From Pachyseris speciosa (taxonomy: Eukaryota > Cnidaria > Anthozoa > Scleractinia > Pachyseridae), in assembly GCA_016490735.1 (NCBI GenBank), contig JAEMWC010000166.1:606001-670000 (forward strand): a stretch of 64,000 nt of DNA, in the 5' to 3' direction. Below the pieces are notes generated by a model, which did not search any database, was not told the origin of the DNA, and was given only the letters and a program-made list of their open reading frames with translations. Made by a program: the position numbers and the translations under genes. Positions within the stretch are counted from its first letter, which is position 1; each line of letters begins with the position of its first letter. Below are positions 53,301 through 63,324 of the stretch, in pieces.

Positions 53301-55208
53301 CCTATATAACACGAAACTGCAGATACTTGATTCTCAGTGCGTGAGGCTGGAGTATAGTATAGTGAGGCTTGAGTCGGCGAATACTTCGAGTTTGCTACCT
53401 TTGTCATGTTCAGCTTTGTCTGAGAGTAGAAGTGCAGCGATTGCACCCGCTGCAGCAACAAGAAATGATACCAGGAGGATTTTTCTTCGACTAAACCTGT
53501 AAATATATAATTGATCAACAATTACAAATAAATCCAGAGGATACGTTTTGGGGCGCCAGTCTTCTTCAAGAAACATTTGTCAAAATAGTGGAAGAAAAGA
53601 AGAAAGAAAAAAGGGCAAAGGAAAATAAAAGAAGAGTCACAATGAAAAGTCGAAATGCTAATTGAATTTTTCTTTCAAGTGCAAATGAGAAAAAGAAATA
53701 TCAAAGACTTTAATGATGACCGCCTTTCTGAAAATAGTGTGAATTATATTAACTAAGTTTACTTATATATTATCTACTTAGGCCCTCTTTTGACGCTTTT
53801 TCAGCACGAAGTCAGTCAATCAGGTTTACTGAGAAACTTTACGGTAAAAAAGGAGTTAATGGAGCAGGCACCTTGTACCTCATATCTTGTGGAGTATTTT
53901 AAGGGTCGCAGTCTTAGATGATTAGGTTCTACTTGATAATCAGACCTCAGGCGACTCACTCTACGAAAGATCAAGGTAAAACATCTGGTACACAAGGATG
54001 CATTTTCCATGGTTTTTTTTAGAAGGGCGCGCGGGGGAAGGGGGGGGGGGGGGGGGCGGGGGGGACTCATATTTAGGCAGACTATAATCACAAGAGTAAG
54101 CTATTCTACTTCTCAATCAAGGGACTTCCCTTAAAACAGGATCGTCACACCAGTTGACTGATTAGAGAGGACCACCATTTTTATTACCTACCTCAATGTT
54201 AGAAAGCTTGTAGCGGGATACGCGGGCAAGGCGGATGCTGCAGTTATCAGCACATTCACATAGATATTTCCACTCAGGAAAGGCGCACTAAATGATATGC
54301 CCCAGCTGATAAAGGAAACGGAAAACCTATCGAGCCGCAAAGCAAAGGTCGTGTTAAAACATATACTGTCATGTTATATTGTTGCCATACAAATTAACGT
54401 GTGCCCAAGGTTTGTGGTGTTTTCTTTGATATAAAAATGTTAAGTATAAAATCAGCACTAGCTCTGGGTTTGTGACTCTGAGTATGAGCTGTTTGGCATC
54501 GCTGATTTTTAACGTTGAAATATCCTTAGTTAGGAATTTACCAGACATGACGTATAGCGCGTACATGGTGTTATCAATTTCTGGTTGTTTTCACGACAAT
54601 CGTCCATACGCTTACCACATCATCCAGGAACCAAGAATCTTGTGCGTCATTTTAAGGGAGTAAAATAAGTTACGGAAGTCGCCAAGCTTTTCTTCTTTGG
54701 GAAGAAGTAGGTCTTGATCTGGCATTTCTTTACCATTCAGCCTGGCCACATGACCTAGAATCTTCCTTGCCTCAGGCACTCGTCCCTTCTTTAGAAGCCA
54801 GCGCACCGACTCTGGAGTGAAACTGTGTTGTAATAGCGCGTTCAGATAATGTTACCAGAAGAACTACACAAGACTGTCGATCAATTTTCTGTGCAATTCT
54901 GTCCTTCAGGAGGCCATATGATAAAACACTCATTGACCGAGCGAGATCGGGCCGGATGGGAAAATAGGGAGCGAGGATTTGACTACGAGTACGAGATTGA
55001 GGCCGAGTACGACTTTTAAAATCTAGTTCGTGCTCTTTACATAATCACTCTGTACACCAATCCTGTTTCTAAAATATCTTTTTCTGTTATTAAGCAATAG
55101 GCCAGAGGGAGAGTTCTCTGGAGATGACCGGTTTGAAATTTGAAAGTCCTAATCGGCCTTGATCTCGTACTCGTACTCAAATCTAAAGTACCCTAACAAT
55201 TGACTCGA

Positions 55209-55239
<31 letters not shown>

Positions 55240-57956
55240 CCATACGCCTTGAGCCAATTTTTTCCCATCCGCCCGACCTCACTCGGTGAATGAAAAATAA
55301 AAATAATAGGTCACCGTGCCCGCGAAAGTAAAACGTACTTTCCTCTCGATTTAGCCTGTAACTTAAAACTGCTTTCAATATATATGGGTTATCGGCCAAG
55401 CGTGAGGTCAAGATGGCGGGATATTGGCCAAGTTCTTTTTTTGCGTGTTTATGGACCGAGACGAAGTCGAGGTTTATAAACACGCAAAAAAAGAACGAGG
55501 CCAATATCCTGCCATCTTGACCAAACAAGCTTGGTCAATAAAGGATTTATTATATGACTCAAAGGACGCTATCAAGAGACTGTAAAACGCGGGACGAACG
55601 GGCTATCCCGAGAGGTCAAGATGGCTCTATCTTGACCTCACGGGTAGCCAATCACAGCAGGAGAATTGATTCATCTTGACCGCTGAAAGAGCCAGTCATA
55701 TAATAAATAGAAATATAACTCCACATGACGACTCAGCTCTAAGGAACAGAACTGAATTCACAGATAAAGCACAACATTATCCATATACTGCATTAAGCAC
55801 AAGGAGGAATTGAATTTACTTTGTTTAGTAGAGACGAAATAATTGACACAAAAGCCTTTCTTTGGTGCAGGCTCTTGAAGTCGCGATTGTAGGTTTTCGG
55901 GTCATAGTCATGCAAGCAATAACCCGTTTTTCTGTCGTAGGATTTTTTTGAAAAATCTCGAGCTAAATCAGTGCAAAAATGGTTGCTATAAAAAGCTGAT
56001 AGATAGAGGTTCTCATTTATAAGTAGAAAAATTTTTTTTTTCACTAATAGAGCTCAATGTCAGGGCAAATTCGTCACGTTCGTTTTCGATGTGCTTGGAC
56101 GTATGCACGCGCTAATAATTCTATAAATTTATGCAGTGAGGATTCGCCATGCAAGAGACTTCACCTCATGCAATGTGACCTTCTTTCTTATGATCAAATA
56201 GTGGGCATATTGTCCGGGCTTGTATTGTTTTGAACAACTAAAGAATAAGTGAATTTGAGCGGGTACCTCCCTGTCGAACTAATATTCGAAACTTCTCAAT
56301 TCAGTTTCAAGGACCTACGTTTTTCAACTCGTTAAGTCATGAAATTCAAAACAGTGAAAGCATCCGTTTGTGTGGGAAAAGACTTAAAAAAGTCCTTCAT
56401 TTTTAGGAAAATATACCCATTGTTGAGCTACATACTTCTTCCTTTCTTTTCTTTTCTTGTCTTTTCTTCTTAAAATAATACATTTCATATTTCATGCTGT
56501 CCCAGTAATTCGTATGATGTACCCTCTATTGTCAGGAAGCATATAGTTCATAAGCCTCCAGCTTCTATATAGGCTTTCTTGTCATTACCACCTTAAACAT
56601 TTGCGGTCTATCGTCTTTAGGTTATTACAAATTTCTAGTGTTTCGTATTTTTAAATTTCTAGTGTTTTGTATTTTTATGTGGTTAATGGCAAATTAAGAT
56701 GGAAAAATGGAAATGGAAATGAAATGGGTCAACAAGAGGACTCAATATGTGGTTTCTTATACCACGACTGCAAATTAACTTTATAGAGTAGCAGAGATAG
56801 GCGGAGGTGAGACACTCATGTCCAATATACACAAACTGATACAGTCTCTACGTCAAACGATCCGTACGGACTATACAGACTGTCAAAGGATAAGTCGGTC
56901 CGTAGACGGTCCGTTAATTATATGCATATCTACACAAACTGATACAGTCTGTCAAACGATCCCTACGGACTCTACAGACTGCCAAAGGATAAGTCGGCCC
57001 AAAGATGGTCCGTTAATCATATGCGCATCTGTGGGGGCCGGTGAGAGCTAATCACCATCCGTACAGACTGTACAGATCGTCAAAGGATAAGTCGGTCCGT
57101 ATACAGACCGTTAATTGTATACTACAGGCTAAACACACGTATGCCTGACGTTCTTAAAGCTAGCCGAAAAGTTCCCGTTGTAGGAAATCCAGGGCAAAAC
57201 AAGCAGACTAAACACATGTATGCCTCGTTCTTACAGCTCCAAAGACAAGTTGCTCGTTGTGCGAAAGGAGCTAATTAACGGAGCGAAAGAAATGCAGGGC
57301 GAAACAAACAGACTAAACACATGTATGTCTCGTTCTTAAACCTCGGCCGACAAGTCCCTCGTGACGAAAAGAGCTAAAGGACCGAAGGAAATGCACGGCG
57401 AAACAAACAGACTAAACACATGTATGCCTCGTTCTTAAGGCTCCACCGACAAGTCGCTTGTTGTACGAAAGGAGCTAACGGAGCGAAGGAAATGCACGGC
57501 GAAAAAGACGAAACACATGTACGCCTTGTTCTTAAGGCTCCACCGACAAGTCGCTCGTTGTACTCGAAAGGAGCTAACGGACAGAAGGAAATGCACGGCG
57601 AAACAAACAGACTAAGGTGAGGATGATCATCATCACAGACTCTTACCACGCCGTCCTTAGACAGTTCTGGACATGTTAGACATAGCAGCCTTGGGATCAT
57701 TTCGCGTAGGTTGCCCTTTCAGCAATTTTCGTGTCAAATACAACTTTCATTACTTACAACCAACCAGTCACCAGCAGAAATCCTGGGGCTGCTGTGACCA
57801 TGGTGAGTGCTCTCCAATCTCTGATGGCGTATGCAAATCCTGGTAAAATCATCATAAAGGCGACGAATCCAACCCATACTAGAGTACCTGTGGTGCTTCG
57901 GTGCCGTATTCCAGAGAATTATGTTACTAACACGAACAGAGGGATGCTGTAAGCAC
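50128..57956 (-). CDS. SLC22-type organic ion transporter, 3' seven exons, in-frame stop
   Basis: Minus-strand exons in transcript order: 57956-57758, 54822-54616, 54326-54192, 53496-53399, 52073-51962, 51388-51316, 50316-50128. All GT-AG, and phases match at every junction, giving about 337 codons. SLC22 signatures in order: PGFAYAIRDWRALTMVTAAP (TM5-6), FFTPESVRWLLKKGR, SWMMWFSVSFISWGIS (TM7), FSRRKILLVSFLVA (loop 8-9), FALVYIYSAELFPTTLR, NIGMGTSTASARV, LPET, then a charged cytoplasmic tail ending KLGMMRT. Members move organic cations, anions or carnitine across the plasma membrane; the substrate cannot be told. TM1-4 and the extracellular loop are missing, so the gene is partial at its 5' end, which may lie beyond 64000 or have been disrupted by the retroelements at 59-63 kb. 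The first visible exon has a TAA at 57921-57919, so it may be a pseudogene, a null allele or a base error. Confidence 0.88.
50932..51172 (-). mobile_element. short element: inverted hammerhead-bearing repeats
   Basis: AAAACTACGAT and ATCGTAGTTTT bound the 241 bp. Reading inward from each end on opposite strands, both halves carry a related order: (C)TGAAGAAGGCAGA, TTTCTG, GAAA-, ATGTCTGT, ATCGTAGTTTTAT. The left half (minus) keeps the ribozyme core; the right half (plus, about 51115-51172) is decayed. In the SLC22-type intron between 51316 and 50316. Confidence 0.6.
50964..50997 (-). ncRNA. hammerhead ribozyme core
   Basis: On the minus strand: CTGAAGA (50997-50991), a stem II of GGCAGA with TCTGTC and a 4-nt loop, then GAAACATGTC with GUC as cleavage triplet and palindromic ACATGT as minimal stem III. 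Stem I adjacent to the core is short (GCA with TGT, one G-U pair) and its outer part is unclear. Conserved core bases are complete. Sense with the SLC22-type gene. Confidence 0.65.
51316..51388 (-). CDS. SLC22-type exon, TM11
   Basis: (R)NIGMGTSTASARVSAFAS through APLL; donor GTGAGT. Confidence 0.85.
51458..51740 (+). mobile_element. tRNA-derived SINE (family A), copy 3
   Basis: Plus-strand copy with TAGTGGTGAGAGCACTCGCC and B-box GGTTCGATTCCC, and the shared body (TTCTCTACTCTGCTCCGAGA). Tail with TTGATTTGATTT. Confidence 0.85.
51962..52073 (-). CDS. SLC22-type exon, TM10 and AELFPTTLR motif
   Basis: (G)YMAGKIFMYLCVAKFSSEI, then FALVYIYSAELFPTTLR; donor AG|GTATGT. Confidence 0.88.
52074..53398 (-). 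other. SLC22-type intron, nothing recognised
   Basis: No repeat or exon could be supported. Confidence 0.4.
53399..53496 (-). CDS. SLC22-type exon, FSRRK loop and TM9
   Basis: (R)FSRRKILLVSFLVAAAGA through DKAEHDK; donor G|GTAGCA, phase 1. Confidence 0.83.
54192..54326 (-). CDS. SLC22-type exon, TM7-TM8
   Basis: FSVSFISWGISFSAPFLSGN, then VNVLITAASALPAYPATSF; donor AG|GTAGGT. Confidence 0.85.
54616..54822 (-). CDS. SLC22-type exon, PESVRW motif and intracellular loop
   Basis: Starts in phase 2 with FTPESVRWLLKKGRVPEA, then the long central loop and the start of TM7 (KILGSWMMW). Donor TG|GTAAGC. Confidence 0.88.
55390..55525. repeat. foldback, TTGGCCAAGTTCTTTTTTTG arms
   Basis: The left and right arms (CGTGTTTATGGACCGAG and its complement region) form a hairpin of about 60-bp arms. 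SLC22-type intron. Confidence 0.75.
56818..57115 (+). repeat. tandem repeat, about 115-bp unit, three copies
   Basis: GTCAAAGGATAAGTCGG (with a GCCAAAGG variant) and CCGTTAAT recur three times. Within the SLC22-type intron 54822-57758. Confidence 0.85.
57122..57615 (+). repeat. tandem repeat, about 105-bp unit, five copies
   Basis: The unit contains AAACACATGTATGCCTCGTT, GACAAGT, AAAGGAGCTAACGG and GGAAATGCACGGCGAAA. Adjacent to the 115-bp array. Confidence 0.88.
57758..57956 (-). CDS. SLC22-type exon with nonsense codon
   Basis: Reads (G)AYSIPLFVLVT-stop-FSGIRHRSTT, then an intact TM5-TM6 region to the donor TT|GTAAGT. The stop replaces what is normally an acidic residue in this motif; GAA to TAA is a single change. 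The rest of the exon is open and joins in phase to the PESVRW exon. Confidence 0.82.
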
Positions 57957-59165
57957 CTATACGAGAAATGCAATGAAAATAGCTCAGAAAATACTGTCAT
58001 TAACTTAAAGTAACATTTGAAACGTATGTGATGATGAAGCATGCAACTTCTTATTATCGAGAGAAGCCATGAGAAATTCTTATGATCCTTTTTAGTCGTG
58101 GATACGCGAAGCGTAGAAACGACTTTTGTTGATGGTCAGAATATGCAAATTTCTCGCTCACTCAGATGTAAAGAAATCGATATGTCAACGGCAGACCAAT
58201 AGATATCGATTTTACGAAATATTGCCGGAACACCTCTATCGGCTTTCCGAAGTAATGTCTAAGGAGCAACAGTCGAACCGATGAACGGAAAGAATATACG
58301 GCAAAAGGAACGTTCGATCAAACAGCCGAACGGCGAAAGAAATTATGAACAATATTCGGTCACAAGCGCAGCTATCCTACGTTCATCCAATTTACGATCT
58401 GTGGAAAAAATACATGAGCCGTTCAACCCAAGATATTTTTCAAGTGTGCATAGGAATTGACGTTGGAAACTTTTGACACAAATATAGCTGCATTCGCGAT
58501 GCCATTTTCAGTGTTGTAAATAAAATTATTTTTGACTGGCGCCATCGCGTCTAGCCATAATGTAAACACAAGTTTGCTTTGAGAAATACTCTCTCTTCGT
58601 TTAAACTAAACGCACCATATTTTCATTAAAAGTTTTGAATGAAACTTGTTTATTTGAATACACAAAAGCATGGCATCAATTGTTATTTAAGAAAATAATG
58701 GCAAATGCTGCATTTCACACCGGCAGCAAAAAGAATAATTAGCATATGTCAAATTTCGGTTGCTCTCGTTTGACAGCAGCTTTGTGTGACAATTTCCTCG
58801 AAATACTGCAGTGGCTGGCTTCGTTTTGGTGAAATCGTCCTTTAGCCTGATATTTATCCAACCATACGGACAAGACAGAAACCTGTTCAGCTTTCAAAAG
58901 GAGCACATTTGTTTCAATTACCACGATATTCCCCTCGATAATTCATTCAAACGCGTATATGATGCACCCCGAGGTTAAATTGTGTTAAGCTCATGAACTA
59001 AAAAATTGATTCTCAAAAGAGCTGGACGTTTAAACGCATTAAAAAGTTGTTTAAACATTTTCAGAAAGAGATTTCACGCGTTTAAACTAGTTAAAACGCC
59101 GTTTTCTCGAGTCACCTTGGTTTAATCCCCCTTATCGCAAATAAGGTCACATATCCACGACTTCT
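57957..59165. other. no gene recognised
   Basis: Expected to contain intron sequence of the SLC22-type gene. No upstream transporter exon could be found. Confidence 0.4.
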
Positions 59166-59940
59166 TCACAGTTGTACTTTGATTTGTATCTTGGTCGATG
59201 TGCGTACTTGTAGGCTTATTAGAAGAAAACATGCACAGTCAATGCAAATCCCACTCTTAATTCGTCGTTTGTAAGGTGTGTGAAGCTGTTGGCAACGGTT
59301 CAGTGGTGTCTGTTCTAAGTTAGTAAACCAACTTTCCAGTGCGATCCGTTGGTCGTAGTTAGTACAGTAGGTAATGCATTTAGCAGAGTCCCAGTCGATT
59401 GCGTGGTTTGTCAGTAAATGGTGCTCAGTAATGTTATTGTTGATGTCACCATTTCTTGTCGCTCGTTTGTGTTCAGTCAGTCTTACGTTCAAAATTTCTG
59501 CCAGTCTCACCGATATAAGTGGCCGGCCTGACAGTCGCAGCATTCGATCTTGTAATCTGCTCCCTATCTGTCCTTCGGTTCGTCTTTGTCCTTAACGTTC
59601 GTCAATAGTTGTCGTAAAGCTGTGATGGGTCTGTGAGCGACACGGATATTGTAAGGTTGTAGTATCCGTGCAATGATTTCAGAAGTTCCTTTGATGTAGG
59701 GTATAGTTGCTGTAGTGACTGGTGTCGGGTTAGCGTTCGTAGCGTTTGGTTCTGTCCTGTAAGTGTTGCGTCTAACAAAGTCGCGGTTGTAGTTGTTCTT
59801 ACTGAAAACGTTGTCTACGTATTTGCGTTCGTCTGCTAAACTGTCGCGCGAGTCACAAACTAGTTGCGCTCTTCTCGTTAAGGTCCATAGTTTCGTTGCT
59901 TTGTGTGAAGTAGGGTTGTAAGATGATTCGTCAAGTAGTC
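59166..59940 (-). pseudogene. Penelope-like element fragment with GIY-YIG endonuclease
   Basis: On the minus strand from 59940: LTRRAQLVCDSRDSLADER, VFSKNNYNRDFVRRNTYR, TIPYIKGTSEIIARILQPYN, VKDKDEPKDR, then KIECCDCQA and YIGETG (endonuclease signature), LTEHKRATRNGDINN, EHHLLTNHAIDWDSAKCIT and ESWFTNLEQTPLNRCQQL. This order is the C-terminal part of Penelope-like retroelement proteins. Lesions: a TAG after EPKDR and frameshifts around the YIGETG motif (near 59520 and 59490). The RT part is missing: its upstream side abuts the poly(T) at 59941. Confidence 0.85.
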
Positions 59941-60540
59941 TTTTTTTTTTTTTTTAATTTAAACATATTTATTTAAAGAAGTTCGCCCCAAGAACATACA
60001 TTTTGCTCATCTAGGGGGCTCACTTCTAAATAAATTTTACATTAATAAAGAATGCATAAGGGCTAGGGGTTAAAACTACTATTTCTCCACAGACTTTAAT
60101 CGAGGACTGGTTACGTTATGCATGTATACTGTAATTTACAAGCACTATTTTCTTTCTATGCTTGTACTTCTACCAGCTTTTTAGAGCTCAGATTTGAGGT
60201 AGACAATCCTTCGATTCTAGGCAATGAGACAGAATAAAGCCAATACATTAAATAGTTGTCATGGCAAGAAATGAGGGACAGAGGGAGTTACTTCAGAGCA
60301 GTCTAGAGAGCTGTCAATTACTTTTTGGGCGAGATGCTATTGGATGATCGTTGCTATGGTAACTTGCAGGCGGTTCGAAATTAAAAAAAAGACGGCCCTG
60401 TCGAGTAATCTGCGGTTGTCTGCAACAGCGAAGAAATAAAGATAACAAAAACAGTTTGTTAACTGGAAAATTTGCAGCAATAAACAAATCGATTTTTGTC
60501 TTTTTAGGCGAAATATCGGTCACTCTTGGCGTAAACCGAC
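59941..60540 (-). mobile_element. poly(A)-tailed retroposed sequence
   Basis: On the minus strand the sequence ends AATAAATATG...AATTA followed by an A tract of about 17 (plus T tract from 59941). A poly(A) signal some 20 bp before an A tail indicates a retroposed transcript, either a LINE 3' end or a processed copy, inserted in or beside the Penelope fragment. No ORF is recognised; the upstream edge is approximate. Confidence 0.6.
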
Positions 60541-60605
60541 GGGGGAAGAGATGAATGATATAACAAAATGGCCGGCGATACTTGGAACTTGCACGTGAAT
60601 GACAT

Positions 60606-60730
60606 TGATAGCTGATTTAATCTTTTCTCTCACGATTGAGTCACAAAGATGTGGATCGCGACGTTTCAACCGCTATATTGCTGGTCTTCATGAGGCGATG
60701 GTGTCGACTAATAGGAATGTTAATCAATAG
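60606..60730 (-). repeat. Penelope-type terminal repeat, left copy
   Basis: GATAGCTGATTTAATCTTTT and the next 75 bp are the reverse complement of 63226-63324, about 90% identical. Contains TCACAAAGATGTGGATCGCG. The right edge is approximate. Confidence 0.7.
60660..60694 (-). ncRNA. decayed hammerhead-like motif in terminal repeat
   Basis: CTCATGA (one change from CTGATGA), stem II ACCAGC/GCGGT and GAAACGTC with palindromic ACGT. A core G is changed, so it is probably inactive. Confidence 0.45.
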
Positions 60731-62802
60731 GAAAAAGAATCCAAGTACTTCTATAAATCATTTATTCTATAACAATAGGATCTACATCGATAAAAGAGAC
60801 ATATGTGAGCATCTCAATTCTCATTTTATTAATGTGAGCCCAAGCTTGGCTGCACAAATAGGTGACTATGGTAACCTTAATCCAACTCAATATATCACAA
60901 GATCGTATAGTAATAGTTTTATGTTCCGTGCTATTAATGTCCAAGAAGTAAAAGACCTGATACAAAACTTGAAAATCAACAAAGCTTCAACTGACATTAC
61001 TAACAAATGTATCTGAAAATTGGCAGTAGACCACATTAGTGAAGCCCTGACGGAAGTGTTTAACTATTCTCTTGTTCAAGGGATAATGCCCGATATATTA
61101 AAGGTATCGAGAGTGATCCCAATAGATAAGGCGGAGATGCAACTGACGCATCTAATTTTCGCCCAATCTCTATACTTTACTCATTTGCGCAAATCTTTGA
61201 GAAGCTTGTCGACTCCCAAGTTTTAAGTTATCTAGAAAAAGATGATATTCTGAACAAATTTCAGTTTGGCTTCCGCAAAGGACGATCAACAGAACAGGCG
61301 ATAGTAGAAATTAGTGGTAATTTGAAGAAAGCCATAGACAACAATCTATATACTTACGGAGTCTTTCTAGACTTCGCTAAGGCTTTTGATACTGTAAACC
61401 ATCAAATCTTGCTTAAAAAGTTGGAGGCATATGGCATAAGGGGTATTCCCTTAAAGTGGCTCACAAATTACTTGTTTAATAGACAACAATATGTTTCTCT
61501 TAATAATGTTGAGTCATCAAAACAAACGATGAAATGCGGTATACCACAGGGTAGTTCCCTTGGCCCTCTTTTATTCTTACTCTATATAAATGACATTTCT
61601 AACTACTCTGATAAACTGAACTTTAGGATTTTTGCTGATGACGCTAATGTTTTTGCCTCATCACCTTCTATTCCTGATCTTGAAAACTAATTAACGAAGA
61701 GCTGGCTAAAATTAAAGAATGGTGCGATCTAAACAAGCTATCTATAAATATTAAGAAAACTTATTACATGATTGTTAAATCCCCTAACAAGAAATCAGGA
61801 AACATAAATATTAAATTACCAAATAAAGATGGAAATAGTGACGTAATAGAAAAAAGAGATCATATTAAATACTTAGGTGTCCTACTTGATGAAAAGCTTT
61901 CTTGGAAGCACCACATAGCATACGTCTGCTTTAGAATTGCCCGAAATACTGGGATTTTTCGCAAACTAAGGCATTATATGTCTCTATCCCAATTAAAACA
62001 ACTTTATTGTAGTCTTTTCAATTCCTACATATCTTATGCTATTCTTGCATGGGGGAGTGGGTTTAAAACTCAAATTAAAAAAGTACAAAAAAAAAAAAAA
62101 ACCAAACAAACAAACAAACAAAAAAAACACAGTAATAAGAACAATATTTTTTGCCACTACTCATGGAAAGAACACTGAAAGTGCTTTTCCCCTTATGAAC
62201 CTATTAGATATCCTATCAGTTAATTCTATCTTTAAATTGCAAGCACTTAAATTTGCACATCGTTGGCATAGAAAAGCACTACCAAACATCTTTGAAAACT
62301 ATTTTCAGTATGCTACTGATATTCATAATTATAATACCAGAAATACCACTAATAAAAATTTCTATAAGCCGTGCACAAGAACCAACATTGGAAAACAATT
62401 GTATCTTCAATTGTAGTTGACCTTTGGCAAGATCTTCCAATTGGCTTGAAAGTTCTTAACACTTTTACCTTTCTTGGCAAATTACAAGAATTTCTTCTTA
62501 AAACTCAACCCAGTAAGTAAAATCACGCCAACGAGTGGCTATATATGTGCTTATTTTTCGTCTTAGTTTTTAAATATGTGTATCTGTTGTTGTTGTCGTA
62601 GCTGCTACAATTTGTTTAATTACCTTTCCTTAGCTAGGGGCTAACTAGAAAACTAAAGTTTATTTAGCCCCTACACACCTTTAAATTGTAATAGTTTAGC
62701 TTTTCTTTCCCTCTCTTTTTGCAGATCTAAATTCCTTTAAAAAATGTTATACTAATTGTAAGAAAAAGGTGTAAATAATAAAGATTGTTGTTGTTGTTGT
62801 TG
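60731..62802 (+). mobile_element. decayed CR1/jockey-type LINE with RT domain and (TTG)n tail
   Basis: A 5'-truncated LINE. Order: NKASTDI, IPIDK, SNFRPISILY (RT1), FQFGFRKGRSTEQAI (RT2), VFLDFAKAFDTVNHQILL (RT3, catalytic D), GIPQGSSLGPLLFLLYINDI (RT4), FADDANVFA (RT5, catalytic DD), IKYLGVLLD, then the C-terminal SYAILAWG region. It ends with AATAATAAAG and (TTG)n at about 62785-62802. Breaks: a stop at 61014-61016, frameshifts near 61125 and 61687, and a poly(A)/(ACAA)n slip at 62088. It sits between Penelope-type terminal repeats, so it probably inserted into that element. Confidence 0.82.
61322..61690 (+). pseudogene. LINE reverse transcriptase core
   Basis: The best preserved open block of the LINE: LDFAKAFDTVNHQIL, GIPQGSSLGPLLFL and FADD, all catalytic acids present. 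The frame is lost on both sides. Confidence 0.88.
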
Positions 62803-63274
62803 GCTGCGTGTGAGTATAAGAAGCACCGTGGCTGGTGGTGATTGGTGCGTTTCGATCCTCGCTTAGGCTATTGTTGATTGTAGGATTTCTATCCTTGTCA
62901 TTCAGACTAGAAATTGTTTCCTCAGCGGTCCGCTTTGGTACTGATCGGCTGTTGTGTTGTTTGATCGTGGGCATCCACGCTTCAGGAATTTCAATTCCAC
63001 TGTCCCTGTTGATGTTGTTAGGGTGAAGTCTTATGTGAATAGCCTCTTTAACCCTACGGGTGTACCAATGTGGGTCTCGGTCAATAAGTTTAACTTTCGT
63101 CCCAGAGCGGATAATGTCCGATCGCGTTGCTATGTTCTGTAACGGCGGAGGATTGGGTTCGATATTGGAGAGGCGGGAAGATCTATGCATGAACGGATTA
63201 AGGAACACGATAGAGACATACGGCTTGCTCGATGAAGACCAGCGGTATAGCGGTCGAAACGTCGCGATCCACAT
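62803..63274 (-). pseudogene. Penelope-like element, C-terminal end
   Basis: On the minus strand: EHSNAIGHYPLWDE in one frame, then after a 1-base shift VKLIDRDPHWYTRRVKEAIH and NINRDSGIEIPEAWMPTIKQ. This is the usual C-terminus downstream of the GIY-YIG motif in Penelope-like proteins. It ends where the LINE's (TTG)n tail begins. Confidence 0.75.
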
Positions 63275-63324
63275 CTTTGTGACTCAATCGTGAGACAAAA
63301 GATTAACTCAGCTATCATTTGAAA
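63226..63324 (+). repeat. Penelope-type terminal repeat, right copy (inverted)
   Basis: Reverse complement of 60606-60697. Abuts the start of the Penelope C-terminal fragment. Confidence 0.7.
63228..63263 (+). ncRNA. decayed hammerhead-like motif in terminal repeat
   Basis: CTCGATGA (an extra C in the core), stem II GACCAGC/GCGGTC with GGTATA loop, then GAAACGTC. Probably inactive. Confidence 0.45.

Noticed and set aside
60636..61016. 126-codon plus-strand ORF as a gene
   Set aside because: The N-terminal part is terminal-repeat sequence and the rest is the LINE; no independent gene.
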